Positions 18,387-26,941 of a DNA stretch of 64,000 nt are shown here, in pieces. The notes under the pieces were generated by a model. The model had not been told where the DNA came from. It made no database searches and worked only from the letters and a program-made list of their open reading frames with translations. Made by a program: the position numbers and the translations under genes. Every line of letters begins with the position of its first letter. Position 1 is the stretch's first letter. This DNA comes from Candidatus Hepatincola sp. Av (GTDB lineage: Bacteria; Pseudomonadota; Alphaproteobacteria; WRAU01; Hepatincolaceae), in contig CP068450.1 in the NCBI GenBank assembly GCA_023518375.1, positions 310,001 to 374,000 on the forward strand, read 5' to 3'.

Positions 18387-19277
18387 ATGATAGAAATTAC
18401 TGCAAGTTTAATTAAAAATTTACGAGAAAAAACTGGTGCAGGTATGATGGATTGCAAAAAAGCTCTTCTTGCAACAGAAGGTGAATTTGAAGAAGCAATT
18501 GATTGGTTGAGGAAAAAAGGTTTAGCTACTGCTTCCAAAAAATCCGATAGGGTAACAGCTGAAGGTTTAATTGCTGTAGCTAATAATGAGAATTGTGCTA
18601 CAATTATTGAAGTTAATTCAGAAACAGATTTTGTAGCTAGAAATGAAAATTTTCAAAATTTTGTAAAAAAATTAGCAACTATAGCCTTAAATTCAGATGG
18701 TACTATTGAAAATTTAAAAACATTAAATTATGAAAATAATATCACTGTAGAAGCAGCTTTAGTAAATTTAATTTCTACAATTGGTGAGAATTTAACAATT
18801 AGACGTTTATCTAAAATTGATACTAAAGATTCCCAAGTGTTTACTTATATTCATAATGCTATTAGTAGTGGTTTAGGTAAAATTGGGGTTTTAGTATCTT
18901 TACCAAAAGATGTAAAAAGTGAACTAGGTAAACAATTAGCTATGCACATTGCAGCATCTAAACCGAAAGCCTTAGATTCTGCATCTTTAGATCCTGCTTT
19001 AGTAGAAAGAGAAAGGAATATTCAAAGGGAAATTGCAGCTCAATCTGGTAAACCTGCTGAAATTATTGAAAGAATGTTAGAGGGTAGAATAGCTAAATTC
19101 TACCAAGAAGTTTGTTTACTAGAGCAGCCTTTTGTGTTGGATCCAGATAAAAAGGTAGCAACAGTGCTAAAAGAACAAAATACTAAAATTAATGCTTATG
19201 AGTATTTTATTTTAGGTGATGGTATAGAAAAAGAAGAAATAGACTTTGCTAAAGAAGTAGAAGCAGCAATTAAATAA
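18387..19277 (+). CDS. tsf: Elongation factor Ts
   Basis: EF-Ts recycles EF-Tu by catalysing GDP/GTP exchange. The N-terminal UBA-like domain (ITASLIKNLREKTGAGMMDCKKALLATEGEFEEAIDWLRKKG) and the TDFVARNENF motif that contacts EF-Tu are present, followed by two core subdomains (MHIAASKPKALD..., residues ~190 on). At 296 residues it is full length. It lies 44 nt after rpsB, in the universal rpsB-tsf pair, and probably shares control by the rpsB leader. Confidence 0.98.
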   Translation: MIEITASLIKNLREKTGAGMMDCKKALLATEGEFEEAIDWLRKKGLATASKKSDRVTAEGLIAVANNENCATIIEVNSETDFVARNENFQNFVKKLATIALNSDGTIENLKTLNYENNITVEAALVNLISTIGENLTIRRLSKIDTKDSQVFTYIHNAISSGLGKIGVLVSLPKDVKSELGKQLAMHIAASKPKALDSASLDPALVERERNIQREIAAQSGKPAEIIERMLEGRIAKFYQEVCLLEQPFVLDPDKKVATVLKEQNTKINAYEYFILGDGIEKEEIDFAKEVEAAIK

Positions 19278-19308
19278 TATAGTTAGTAATTTTAAAATAG
19301 TTGTAGTG

Positions 19309-20013
19309 ATGAAATATAAACGTATTTTAATAAAATTATCAGGTGAAGCATTATTAAATAATAAAGAGGAAAGTGTTATTTGTGCCGAGCAATTAGCTCA
19401 TGCGGTGAAAGAGATTAAATCTGTAGTAGATCTTGGTCTAGAATTAATTATTGTACTAGGTGGGGGAAATATTTTAAGAGGTTCTACCTCAAAATTAAAA
19501 TTAGTTCGTTATAAGGCAGATAATATGGGTATGTTGGCTACCGTCATTAATGCTGTTGCCTTAGAAGATGCTTTAACTCAACAAGGTATATCTACTAAGT
19601 TACTATCTGCTATTGAAATTAATAAAGTGTGTGAGTTTTATAATGCTGATATTGCTAATAAGTATTTATCTGAAAAAAAAGTAATAATTTGTGCAGGTGG
19701 AATTAATAACCCTTACTTTTCTACTGATACTTGTGCAGTAATTAGAGCCCTAGAGCTAAATGCTGAGTTGATTTTTAAAGGTACACAAGTTGATGGAGTA
19801 TATAATAAAGACCCAAAACAATTCTCCGATGCTACTAGGTTTAATGAAATATCTTATTCTGATGTGTTAAGTAAAAAGCTCAAAATTCTTGATGCTACAG
19901 CTATTTGTTTAGCTGAATCTCATAAGTTACCAATTGTTGTATTTAATATTCATAAAAGTGGTAACTTAAAAAATTTATTACAAGGTAATGAAAATATTAG
20001 TATAATAAAATAG
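19309..20013 (+). CDS. pyrH: Uridylate kinase
   Basis: PyrH phosphorylates UMP to UDP in pyrimidine synthesis. Family motifs are YKRILIKLSGEALL (residues 2-15), IVLGGGNILRG (near 48), and a C-terminal GTQVDGVYNKDPKQ block (near 160). I prefer ATG at 19309 to the adjacent GTG at 19306. The length of 234 residues is normal. It sits 31 nt after tsf in the conserved cluster with frr. Confidence 0.96.
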   Translation: MKYKRILIKLSGEALLNNKEESVICAEQLAHAVKEIKSVVDLGLELIIVLGGGNILRGSTSKLKLVRYKADNMGMLATVINAVALEDALTQQGISTKLLSAIEINKVCEFYNADIANKYLSEKKVIICAGGINNPYFSTDTCAVIRALELNAELIFKGTQVDGVYNKDPKQFSDATRFNEISYSDVLSKKLKILDATAICLAESHKLPIVVFNIHKSGNLKNLLQGNENISIIK

Positions 20014-20032
20014 TTTTATAATAGGTATAAAA

Positions 20033-20599
20033 ATGTCCGATTTAACTAATAACCTAACTAAAGAATTTGAATTAAAACTAAAAAAAAGTATAGAGGCTTT
20101 TGAAAAAGATTTATCTACTTTGCGTATGGGGAGAGCTTCAGCTAGTTTATTAAACCATATTAAAGTAGATTCTTATGGTAGTTTTGTACCAATATCACAA
20201 ATTGCTACTATTATGATTCCAGACTCAAGAACTATTGTAATAAATGTGTGGGATAAAGGTTTAGTTCTTCCCTTAGAAGCTGCTATTCGCAACAGTGATT
20301 TAGGTTTAAATCCTGTAGTAGAAGGTACTAAAATGCGTTTACCTATTCCTCCATTAACTGAAGAACGACGCAAAGAAGTTAGTAAAAAAGCTGCAGAGTT
20401 TGCTGAAAAGGGAAAGATTGCTATTAGGCATGTTCGTAAATTATTCTTAGACGCTTTAAAGGATATGGAAAAAAATAAAGAAATTTCCGAAGATGAATAT
20501 AAATTTGAAGCCGATCATTTTGAAAAAGTTGTTAAGGATATTATTAAATCTGTAGAAGAGATTCTAAAGAAGAAGTCCCAAGAACTTATGACTATCTAG
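20033..20599 (+). CDS. frr: Ribosome recycling factor
   Basis: RRF, together with EF-G, splits ribosomes after termination. The sequence shows the expected three-helix bundle and hinge: FEKDLSTLRMGRASASLLNHIKVDSYGS (residues ~23-50), VWDKGLVLPLEAAIRNSDLGLNP, and RKEVSKKAAEFAEKGKIAIRHVRK (near 117). At 188 residues it is standard. It lies 20 nt after pyrH. Confidence 0.97.
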   Translation: MSDLTNNLTKEFELKLKKSIEAFEKDLSTLRMGRASASLLNHIKVDSYGSFVPISQIATIMIPDSRTIVINVWDKGLVLPLEAAIRNSDLGLNPVVEGTKMRLPIPPLTEERRKEVSKKAAEFAEKGKIAIRHVRKLFLDALKDMEKNKEISEDEYKFEADHFEKVVKDIIKSVEEILKKKSQELMTI

Positions 20600-20610
20600 G
20601 GATTACTATC

Positions 20611-21306
20611 TTGCAGCATAACATGAATCATTTAGCTATTATTATGGATGGTAATCGTAGATGGGCAAAAAAGCAAGATTTGTCTATTTTTGAAGGTTAT
20701 GAGCAAGGTATAAAAGCTCTCCAAAGAGCCATAGAGGCAGCCTTAGATTGTAATATTAAATATTTATCTTGTTATGGTTTTTCTAGTGAAAACTGGTCTC
20801 GTCCTAAGGAAGAAATTCAAGTTTTAAAACAATTAATTATTGAATACTTAAATACTCAACAACATATTTTAATAGATAATGAAGTTCGCTTACTGGTTAT
20901 TGGAGAATACGAAGAATTTGGCAAAGATATTGTTACTAAAATTCAAGATTTAGAAAAACGCACAGCTAATTTTAATAAATTAGTGTTGACCATTGCTTTA
21001 GGTTATGGTTCTAGAAATGAAATTATCCAAGCTATAAATAGAATTATTCAAGACTCTAAAGCTAATAAAATCCCTAATACAATCAATAGTGAAATTTTTT
21101 CTAATTATCTTTTTACAAAAGATATGCCCGATCCAGATTGTGTGGTAAGAACCGGAAAGGAATATCGCCTAAGTAATTTTTTATTGTGGCAACTATCTTA
21201 TGCTGAACTCATTTTTTTAGATATTATGTGGCCAGAATTTACTAAAAAAACCCTAGAAGAGATTATAGCTACCTATAATAATAGGACTCGCCGGCACGGC
21301 AACTAA
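20611..21306 (+). CDS. uppS: Undecaprenyl diphosphate synthase
   Basis: This cis-prenyltransferase makes the C55 lipid carrier for peptidoglycan and surface glycans. The catalytic Asp lies in NHLAIIMDGNRRWAKK (residues ~6-20), with YGFSSENWSRPKEE near 70 and the C-terminal block PDPDCVVRTGKEYRLSNFLLWQLSYAELIF...WPEF. I chose TTG at 20611 because AGGGAT is correctly spaced before it; ATG at 20623 has no ribosome binding site. It usually precedes cdsA in this cluster; here the Mu-like element and an accessory block separate them by 25 kb. Confidence 0.96.
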   Translation: MQHNMNHLAIIMDGNRRWAKKQDLSIFEGYEQGIKALQRAIEAALDCNIKYLSCYGFSSENWSRPKEEIQVLKQLIIEYLNTQQHILIDNEVRLLVIGEYEEFGKDIVTKIQDLEKRTANFNKLVLTIALGYGSRNEIIQAINRIIQDSKANKIPNTINSEIFSNYLFTKDMPDPDCVVRTGKEYRLSNFLLWQLSYAELIFLDIMWPEFTKKTLEEIIATYNNRTRRHGN

Positions 21307-21407
21307 AAATAATAATCTATCAAAAATTTATATTATATTTTTCCCACTACAGCAATACTAACAAGTAACTAAGTACTATGATACTTTTTCTTTTTTAAAT
21401 TACTAAA
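21307..21407. other. Chromosomal spacer between uppS and the prophage left end
   Basis: About 100 bp of AT-rich DNA end in CTAAA (21403-21407), the presumed target-site copy next to the left end of the element. Nothing else is recognisable. Confidence 0.5.
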
Positions 21408-21580
21408 TGTATAGGGACATTTAAAATGGCACAAATTTATAGTAAGGTTTTAGGGTAAGAGAACACCAAGAAAAACCTGAATTAATATGGTTTAACTTGG
21501 TTAAATATAAAAAAAGTGTCCAAAAAGATGGACAAATTAAATAGCAAAAATAGCTTTATAAAAATATAAGTAAATAGGCA
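21408..21580 (+). promoter_or_regulatory. Left-end MuA-like binding sites L1, L2 and L3
   Basis: Three copies of a motif close to GGACAAATTAAATGGCA point inward. L1 is at 21415-21431 (GGACATTTAAAATGGCA), L2 at 21530-21546 (GGACAAATTAAATAGCA), and a weaker L3 ends at 21580 (ATATAAGTAAATAGGCA). The spacing (115 and 34 bp) resembles that of Mu, where L1 and L2 are about 105 bp apart and L2 and L3 about 40. The match to the right-end sites supports their role in forming the transpososome. Confidence 0.8.
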
Positions 21581-21885
21581 CTTTAAAGGGCGGTACCTAT
21601 TTTTTGTAGAAAATAAATGACTCTTTTTTATTAAGGAATTTTCTTAAAGAATACCCCCCATATAACCCTTATTATAAAAGAATTATAAGGGGATAAGTAT
21701 ATATAATTACAATTAAAAAAAATGACTCCTATTTTATAGAAGATTCTCTACTTAGTGTTATTTTTACTAAATGAATATAGGTAAAAGGGGTAGTGTCTAT
21801 TTTTCTTTAGAAATAAAACAGATATAATAATGGAAATTCCTAAGAGATGGCCTCAATGTTAAACTAACAAAGAGACCAAGTTATA
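21581..21885. other. Non-coding left arm of the prophage
   Basis: About 300 bp lie between the L3 site and the com-like remnant. They contain a hairpin near 21667-21695 (CCCTTATTAT pairing with ATTATAAGGG, one mismatch). No gene or promoter is evident. Confidence 0.4.
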
Positions 21886-22054
21886 TTATTCTGGTTTATT
21901 ATTTATAATTAATTGCTGTTTTGCACTAAGGATTATTAAGCAGGATTTACAACCATTACACTGAATTTTTATATCAAGTGCTTGGTTGTGTATATTAACT
22001 TCAATGAGTTTTTGGTTACATTTTTTACATCTAATTTCAGTATATTTTTTTCAT
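21886..22054 (-). pseudogene. com: Com-like zinc-finger regulator, frameshifted in a 7-A tract
   Basis: On the minus strand, ATG at 22054..22052 is followed by seven A residues (22051-22045) and then a stop after four more codons. If the run had six A residues the frame would read MKKYTEIRCKKCNQKLIEV and continue with a second cysteine pair (CNGCKSC) to TAA at 21888..21886. The RCKKCN and IQCNGC spacing matches phage Mu Com, the zinc-finger translational activator of the mom DNA-modification gene. The gene is therefore broken, or is expressed only by slippage in the A tract. Its place at the left edge, pointing outward, differs from Mu, where com is at the right end. Confidence 0.75.
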
Positions 22055-22153
22055 AATTATCAAACTCCTGACTTATGTATTAACAAAAACTAGCATTTTA
22101 TGCTTCTCAAAATATATTACAATCAAAAGTTAAAATTGATAATTAAAAAATTT

Positions 22154-22588
22154 TTATTTTTTCCAAGTATTAAGTGTAGGTCTTAATGATTCAAAAATCT
22201 CTTTAGTGGTTAGATTATGGTTTAATCTTTTTAAATTTACTACATTTTCATAAACAGCTAAGTATTGCTTACCTCCTACTTGTACATGGATCTCTTTAGC
22301 AAAATCATTAGTTAATTTTACTACTTCATCAAAAATATTATAGTCTATTGAAGTACTTGTAACTCCCACAGGTTCACCCTTAATTAAATAATCTACAGTT
22401 ATTCCCATTGATTCACATATTTTATTTATTTTAAATAAGTCAGGTAATGCTTTCCCATTACACCAAGAGCTTATCACTTTTGTGGATTCATTAAAAAAAT
22501 CAGCAAATTCTTTTTGAGTTTTAAAATGTTTATCAATATTTTTTTTTAAATTATTTGCAAAATTGTTTATAAATTCTGTTCTATTCAT
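22154..22588 (-). CDS. Prophage repressor, helix-turn-helix protein
   Basis: This 144-residue protein has a helix-turn-helix near the N-terminus (HFKTQKEFADFFNESTKVISSWCNGKALPDLFKINKICE, residues ~21-60), followed by VTVDYLIKGEP-type sequence as in lambda-like and Mu-like repressors. I chose ATG at 22588, which has AGGA 7 nt upstream; a TTG at 22615 would add nine residues. It is divergent from ner and transposase, the usual place of the Mu c gene. It probably represses the early promoter in the spacer 22589-22730. Confidence 0.82.
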   Translation of the reverse strand: MNRTEFINNFANNLKKNIDKHFKTQKEFADFFNESTKVISSWCNGKALPDLFKINKICESMGITVDYLIKGEPVGVTSTSIDYNIFDEVVKLTNDFAKEIHVQVGGKQYLAVYENVVNLKRLNHNLTTKEIFESLRPTLNTWKK

Positions 22589-22730
22589 TGAGAATCCTAG
22601 CTTCAACAATATCAATTAAAAAGTAATTATTTTCTTGATTATTACCTTAAATTAGACTAATATCTAATCATAGGTTAATAATTAAATTTAACTACATAAT
22701 AAAAGATAGCATAAATAAGGTTATTGTTAA
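22589..22730. promoter_or_regulatory. Divergent operator and promoter region of the prophage
   Basis: The spacer between repressor and ner must hold the lytic and lysogenic promoters. It contains a short dyad (TTAGA and TCTAA about 22655-22670) and a TATAAT-like box (CATAATA) shortly before ner. Individual operators cannot be assigned with confidence. Confidence 0.45.
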
Positions 22731-22997
22731 ATGAAAATACACGAAATTAAGTATTTCTTAGGTTGTAAGGGTATTAGGTTTTCTGATATTGATAAACAAT
22801 TTGCTCTTAGAGTAGGAACAGCAAGATTAGCTGTATCTAAACCTCATAAAGCAGGAGAAGAAGCTTTAGCTAAAATTCTTGGGATAAGTGTAAAAGAGTT
22901 ATTTCCTGCAAGGTATGATGAATTAGGTAACAGGTATAACCCACAACCTGCAGAAAACTATATATATAAAACCATGCAAATAGAGCAAGATGCTTAA
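22731..22997 (+). CDS. ner: Ner-like DNA-binding protein
   Basis: This small early regulator (88 residues) of the Ner/Nlp family is expected to turn down transcription from both early promoters after induction. The DNA-binding core reads IKYFLGCKGIRFSDIDKQFALRVGTARLAVSKPHKAGEEALAKILGISVKELFPARYDELG (residues ~6-66), with the typical LFPxRY ending. The gene overlaps the transposase start by 8 nt, so the two are translationally coupled. This is the gene order of Mu. Confidence 0.88.
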   Translation: MKIHEIKYFLGCKGIRFSDIDKQFALRVGTARLAVSKPHKAGEEALAKILGISVKELFPARYDELGNRYNPQPAENYIYKTMQIEQDA

Positions 22998-25041
22998 GGA
23001 ATACTTTAGTATGGAAGAAATATTGGAACTTAAGTTGGCAGGATATGTTAGTAGGTATCATTTAGCTAAAAAAATAACCAAAGAATCTTGGCTATACCGA
23101 ACGTACAAGACAACAAAAAAAGATGGAAGAGAATACCACCTAAGCAATTTTCCAGCGGAAGTAAGGGAGAAGATAGTAAGCAAACTACTAGAAAAACAAC
23201 GGTTAGAAAAGCAAATAGCTAACCTCTCAACAATAGAGAAAATAGAACGAATCGCCTATGCAAGGTTTGAAATAGTGCATTATGTAGAAAATAGCGGACT
23301 AAATAAGAAAGATTTTACAAAGGAATACAATAATAAAAAAGTTCCCTTAAGTACCTATTATGTTATAGAAAACATTACAGAAAGAACCTTGTATAGATGG
23401 GTAGAAAGCTACAATAAATTTGGCATAGAAGGGTTAAAAAGTAGAAGTAACACTAGAAGAATAGGCAAGGTTAAATCATATGAGGTGAAAGAATTAGTAG
23501 AAGGTGTGTTGTTGCAAAAACCTCACTTAAAAGTCTCAATAATCTATGATTTTCTATTAGGAAAAGCCAAAAAAGAGGGCTTTACACTACCAACTTACAA
23601 AACAATTGTTAGATATATTAATAATTTTAAACAAAAAAACAAAGCCCAGTTTTTACTAGCAAGTAATCCCGATGCTTTTAAGAATAAGTATATGTTAGCC
23701 ATAGGTAGCTATTCGGAAGAAGCCGTAGAGCCTAATTATATATGGGAAATAGATTCAACACCTGCAGATATCATGTTACAAGAAGGAAGATGTACGATTT
23801 TAGGTTGTGTAGATATCCATACCAGACGAGTTAAATTTTTAGTACAAAAAAGTAGTAATTCACTAGGAATTACAAGCCTTATAAGAAATTGCATCTTAGA
23901 TTGGGGGCTACCGAAAATTATCAAGAGTGATAATGGAGCAGATTATAAAAGTAAACAGGTAGAGATTGCTTTAAAGATTTTAAAGATAAAACAAAGATTT
24001 GTAAAACCATATTCAGGTTGGGAAAAACCATTTGTGGAAAGGGTGTTTAGAACAGTACAACATAGCCACTTAGAAGCTCATAAAGATTTTATAGGGCACA
24101 ATGTAGCTCAAAGAAAAGCCATAGAAAGTATAAAAAGTTTTGCGGAAAGATTATTAAACAAAGAGAAAGAATTTCCAGAGTACTCAATAGAAGATTTACA
24201 AAACTTTTTAAATATTTGGGTAAATAACTATTATGTAAACCGCTCCCATGATGGTCTTAAAAAATATGTCAAGCAACATAAGTTAGCAATAGTACCAACT
24301 CCAAATAGTATATTGCAATACAGTCTAACAAAAGGCTTTAAAGCAAAAGAGCCAACAAGTACAAGGGATTTAGATTTATTACTTGAACCTTTAGCAGGTA
24401 AAAGAACCATAGGTAAAAAAGGCATATGGATTAATAACAATACTTACTTTAATCCAAGCTTAGCTATTTATGTGGGTAATAAAGTAATTATACGAGTTGA
24501 TAGAGTGGATATGGGGAAGATATATGTGTTTGATGAAGGACATAATTTTATCTGTGAGGCTATTAATTATAAGTTATTAGGAGATAACAAGTTTGAATTT
24601 ATCAGAAAAGGCAAGGCTCTACAAAATGAACTAGCTAAACAGCTGAAAAAGAATACTAAGGTTCTTATAAATAAAGCAAAAGGCTTACCTAATTATGGGA
24701 ATATACAAGTTGATCTTGAACAAGCCATAGCTGAGGTAGAGAAAAAAGACATTTTAAATGGCAAAAATACGGACAAATTAAATGGCAATAATCCTAAGAA
24801 GTGTATTCAAGAATATTTAATAGAACAACAACAAGAAGTAGACGAAGGAGAAGTCCGCTACCAAAAAGCTAAAAAGTTAGAAATGAAGTTAGCTAATGGT
24901 GAAGAAATAAAAGAAATAAATTGGTTAAGAAATTACCAAAAAACTGGGGAATATCTAGGAAAAGAAGAACGCAATAATTTCAATAATAAAGAATTTATGA
25001 ACCTAGAAGACTTTGAAACAAACTCGGTAACTAGTAACTAA
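22990..25041 (+). CDS. MuA-like DDE transposase
   Basis: The enzyme cuts and joins the element's ends during replicative transposition. It has 683 residues, close to MuA (663). The N-terminal helix-turn-helix region (residues 1-70) would bind internal operators; the middle (about 95-215) has end-binding helices (ERTLYRWVESYNKFGIEGLKSR). The catalytic core carries D in YIWEIDSTPAD, D in IIKSDNGADY and E in KPFVERVFRT. A beta-barrel region (KRTIGKKGIWINNNTYF...) and a basic C-terminal tail follow; in Mu the tail contacts MuB. All catalytic residues are intact. Two copies of the end-binding motif lie inside the coding sequence at 24747-24787. Confidence 0.95.
   Translation: MLKEYFSMEEILELKLAGYVSRYHLAKKITKESWLYRTYKTTKKDGREYHLSNFPAEVREKIVSKLLEKQRLEKQIANLSTIEKIERIAYARFEIVHYVENSGLNKKDFTKEYNNKKVPLSTYYVIENITERTLYRWVESYNKFGIEGLKSRSNTRRIGKVKSYEVKELVEGVLLQKPHLKVSIIYDFLLGKAKKEGFTLPTYKTIVRYINNFKQKNKAQFLLASNPDAFKNKYMLAIGSYSEEAVEPNYIWEIDSTPADIMLQEGRCTILGCVDIHTRRVKFLVQKSSNSLGITSLIRNCILDWGLPKIIKSDNGADYKSKQVEIALKILKIKQRFVKPYSGWEKPFVERVFRTVQHSHLEAHKDFIGHNVAQRKAIESIKSFAERLLNKEKEFPEYSIEDLQNFLNIWVNNYYVNRSHDGLKKYVKQHKLAIVPTPNSILQYSLTKGFKAKEPTSTRDLDLLLEPLAGKRTIGKKGIWINNNTYFNPSLAIYVGNKVIIRVDRVDMGKIYVFDEGHNFICEAINYKLLGDNKFEFIRKGKALQNELAKQLKKNTKVLINKAKGLPNYGNIQVDLEQAIAEVEKKDILNGKNTDKLNGNNPKKCIQEYLIEQQQEVDEGEVRYQKAKKLEMKLANGEEIKEINWLRNYQKTGEYLGKEERNNFNNKEFMNLEDFETNSVTSN
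24747..24787 (+). promoter_or_regulatory. Two internal copies of the transposase end-binding motif
   Basis: AGACATTTTAAATGGCA (24747-24763) matches left site L1 at 15 of 17 positions. GGACAAATTAAATGGCA (24771-24787) matches L2 and R2 at 16 of 17. Both are oriented like the left-end sites and are 24 bp apart, similar to the 22-bp spacing of R1 and R2. They lie within the 3' part of the transposase gene, encoding LNGKN and LNGNN. Function is unknown; possibilities are an internal enhancer, a remnant end, or coincidence of a short protein repeat. Confidence 0.6.
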
Positions 25042-25053
25042 AAGGAGCATATT

Positions 25054-25797
25054 ATGGAGCAAGAAAATTTATCAAATAAACAAGTAATACCATTGAAAAA
25101 CATAGAAGTGTTAGTGAGTGCCATACACGATGTAAGCAATTCTCCAGCTCATTTACCCAAAATGGTTACATTTTCAGGGCCAAGTGGTTATGGGAAAAGT
25201 TTTGCCGCTGCTTATGCCATGAATAAATTTGATTGTGGATATTTAGAAATAGGTTCTAGTTACAGTATTACACACTTGCTAGATGAGATATTAAAAGAAC
25301 TAGGTATAACAACTAAAGAAAAAACCATTGCTAAGAAAATGCCAATAATTGTTGAAAATCTTATAGAAACTAATAAGCCAATAATATTAGATGAGTTTGA
25401 CTTTATGGTTACAAAATCTAGAGGTTTAGAAATTATTAGAGAAATACACGACAAGGCAGGAAGCCCAATAATTCTCATAGGCGAAGAGCTGTTACCAAAA
25501 AAACTAGAGGAAACAGAAAGGTTTCATAATAGGGTTTTAAACTGGGTTAAAGCAGAGCCAGTTTCTTTAGAAGATGCTAGAAACTTAGCAAAGTTATACG
25601 TTCCAAAACTTAAGATAGAAGACAATTTATTAACTAAGTTGGTGAAAATATCACAAGGAAGAGTTAGAAGAGTATGTGTTAATTTAGAGCAAATTAAATC
25701 AGAAGCAACTTTAAATGGTTGGACTGAAGTTAATTTACAAACATGGGGTAATAAAAAGTTCTTTACTGGTAATGCTCCTGCTCCAAGAAGGGTATAG
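25054..25797 (+). CDS. MuB-like AAA+ ATPase, transposition target-selection protein
   Basis: MuB proteins bind target DNA as ATP-dependent filaments and deliver it to the transposase. Walker A is FSGPSGYGKSFAAA (residues ~40-53) and Walker B is KPIILDEFDFM (near 110). The C-terminal helical part includes SQGRVRRVCVNLEQIK. The length of 247 residues is short compared with MuB (312) because the N-terminal helix-turn-helix domain is missing; such short versions are common in MuB/ExeA-like relatives. It is 12 nt after the transposase, in the Mu order. Confidence 0.9.
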   Translation: MEQENLSNKQVIPLKNIEVLVSAIHDVSNSPAHLPKMVTFSGPSGYGKSFAAAYAMNKFDCGYLEIGSSYSITHLLDEILKELGITTKEKTIAKKMPIIVENLIETNKPIILDEFDFMVTKSRGLEIIREIHDKAGSPIILIGEELLPKKLEETERFHNRVLNWVKAEPVSLEDARNLAKLYVPKLKIEDNLLTKLVKISQGRVRRVCVNLEQIKSEATLNGWTEVNLQTWGNKKFFTGNAPAPRRV

Positions 25798-25799
25798 CA

Positions 25800-26426
25800 A
25801 TGAGAATTAGCAAAATACAGCAAAAAATTTGGAACTCAATAAGAGTATTTAAGGTTTTTTCAGTTAAAGATATTCAGTTTAGTAGTGGTGAAACGAAACC
25901 TTTGAACTATCAAACTGTATGGAAATATTTAGTATTTTTAGAGAGTGCTGGATATATAAGATTGACAGGTAGACAAACTTATAAATTAGTGAAATGCACA
26001 GGTAAATTGGCACCTTGTACTTGCGGTATAAGAACTAAGTTATTTTGTTTTGACCCTAATACAAATAAAAATATAGAATTGCAAAAACCTTACAGACAAG
26101 AACATATTCATACAAGAGCTAAAAGTAGGTTACCACTGATTTTAGATGCTGTTACTGCTAAGGAAAGTTTTAGACTAAAAGATATTATTAGCATTTCTGG
26201 TAATTATGATAGATCAAAACACGACCTAATAGTATTGCAGAAATTAGGTTTTGTTAAATGTATTAGGGGTCATAAGAATGGAGCTACAAAAATATTCAAA
26301 GTAATTACGAATAATAATGAGGCAGTAAGAATAAATAAAAAAGATTTTATACCAATACCAGCAAAAATAAAACAACAGGAGAAAGACAATGAAAATAACA
26401 AGAGAAGTTATAAGAACAGAGTTTAA
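25800..26426 (+). CDS. Prophage early protein with two winged-helix-like segments
   Basis: This 208-residue protein begins 2 nt after MuB. Its N-terminus (KIQQKIWNSIRVFKVFSVKDIQF...NYQTVWKYLVFLESAGYIRLTG) and its middle (LPLILDAVTAKESFRLKDIISIS...SKHDLIVLQKLGFVKCIRG) read like two related winged-helix modules. Between them CTGKLAPCTCGIRTKLFCF contains four cysteines that may bind a metal. I do not recognise a named family. A regulatory or replication role in early phage development is inferred from position. Confidence 0.65.
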   Translation: MRISKIQQKIWNSIRVFKVFSVKDIQFSSGETKPLNYQTVWKYLVFLESAGYIRLTGRQTYKLVKCTGKLAPCTCGIRTKLFCFDPNTNKNIELQKPYRQEHIHTRAKSRLPLILDAVTAKESFRLKDIISISGNYDRSKHDLIVLQKLGFVKCIRGHKNGATKIFKVITNNNEAVRINKKDFIPIPAKIKQQEKDNENNKRSYKNRV

Positions 26427-26440
26427 CTAGGAGAATTAAC

Positions 26441-26788
26441 ATGTTTAATAAAAAGACTATAGAACAAATTATTAAAGACTATAAAAAAGGTGGAATTTTA
26501 CCGGAATTATGGGGTAAAGATGCCGATAAAATAACTAATATACATAAGATAAGTTTTTTATCAATCTTTAAAAAAGTGATAGATGCTGAATTAAAAGATT
26601 TAAAGAAACAAGAAGAGGATAGATTAGGCAGTAAAGGTTTGACAACAGATGTATTAATAGTTACTTGGGTTGATGTTAGCAAAAGCCATAGTTTAACAAA
26701 AGAGGGATTAGCATATTTAAAAACTTACCATCCAAAATGGATAGAAGAAAAACTAAGAAAAGGCTATTTTACTTGGAAGTTAAGATAA
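26441..26788 (+). CDS. Prophage hypothetical protein, 115 residues
   Basis: A soluble, lysine-rich protein with no recognised motif. A ribosome binding site (AGGAG) lies 7 nt before ATG, and the gene follows its neighbour by 14 nt in the early operon. It is mostly helical in appearance. No function is assigned. Confidence 0.6.
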   Translation: MFNKKTIEQIIKDYKKGGILPELWGKDADKITNIHKISFLSIFKKVIDAELKDLKKQEEDRLGSKGLTTDVLIVTWVDVSKSHSLTKEGLAYLKTYHPKWIEEKLRKGYFTWKLR

Positions 26789-26800
26789 GGAGTAAAAATT

Positions 26801-26941
26801 ATGGAATTAGAAATCAATGTAGTAAATGTAGGAATTTTATTAATAATAGCAGGATTTTTATTTGCTTTAGGTATGTTTGTTTTTAGTTGGTTACGAAGAA
26901 AATTAGGCAAAAAAAGCTACACAGAAAAGAGAGGTGGATAG
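26801..26941 (+). CDS. Small single-pass membrane protein of the prophage, 46 residues
   Basis: ATG at 26801 follows AAGGAG with good spacing. The product has one hydrophobic helix (VGILLIIAGFLFALGMFVF) followed by a basic tail (RRKLGKKSYTEKR). Its end overlaps the next gene's GTG start by 8 nt. The role is unknown; small early membrane proteins in Mu-like phages can be toxic (Kil-like), but nothing here proves that. Confidence 0.6.
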   Translation: MELEINVVNVGILLIIAGFLFALGMFVFSWLRRKLGKKSYTEKRGG

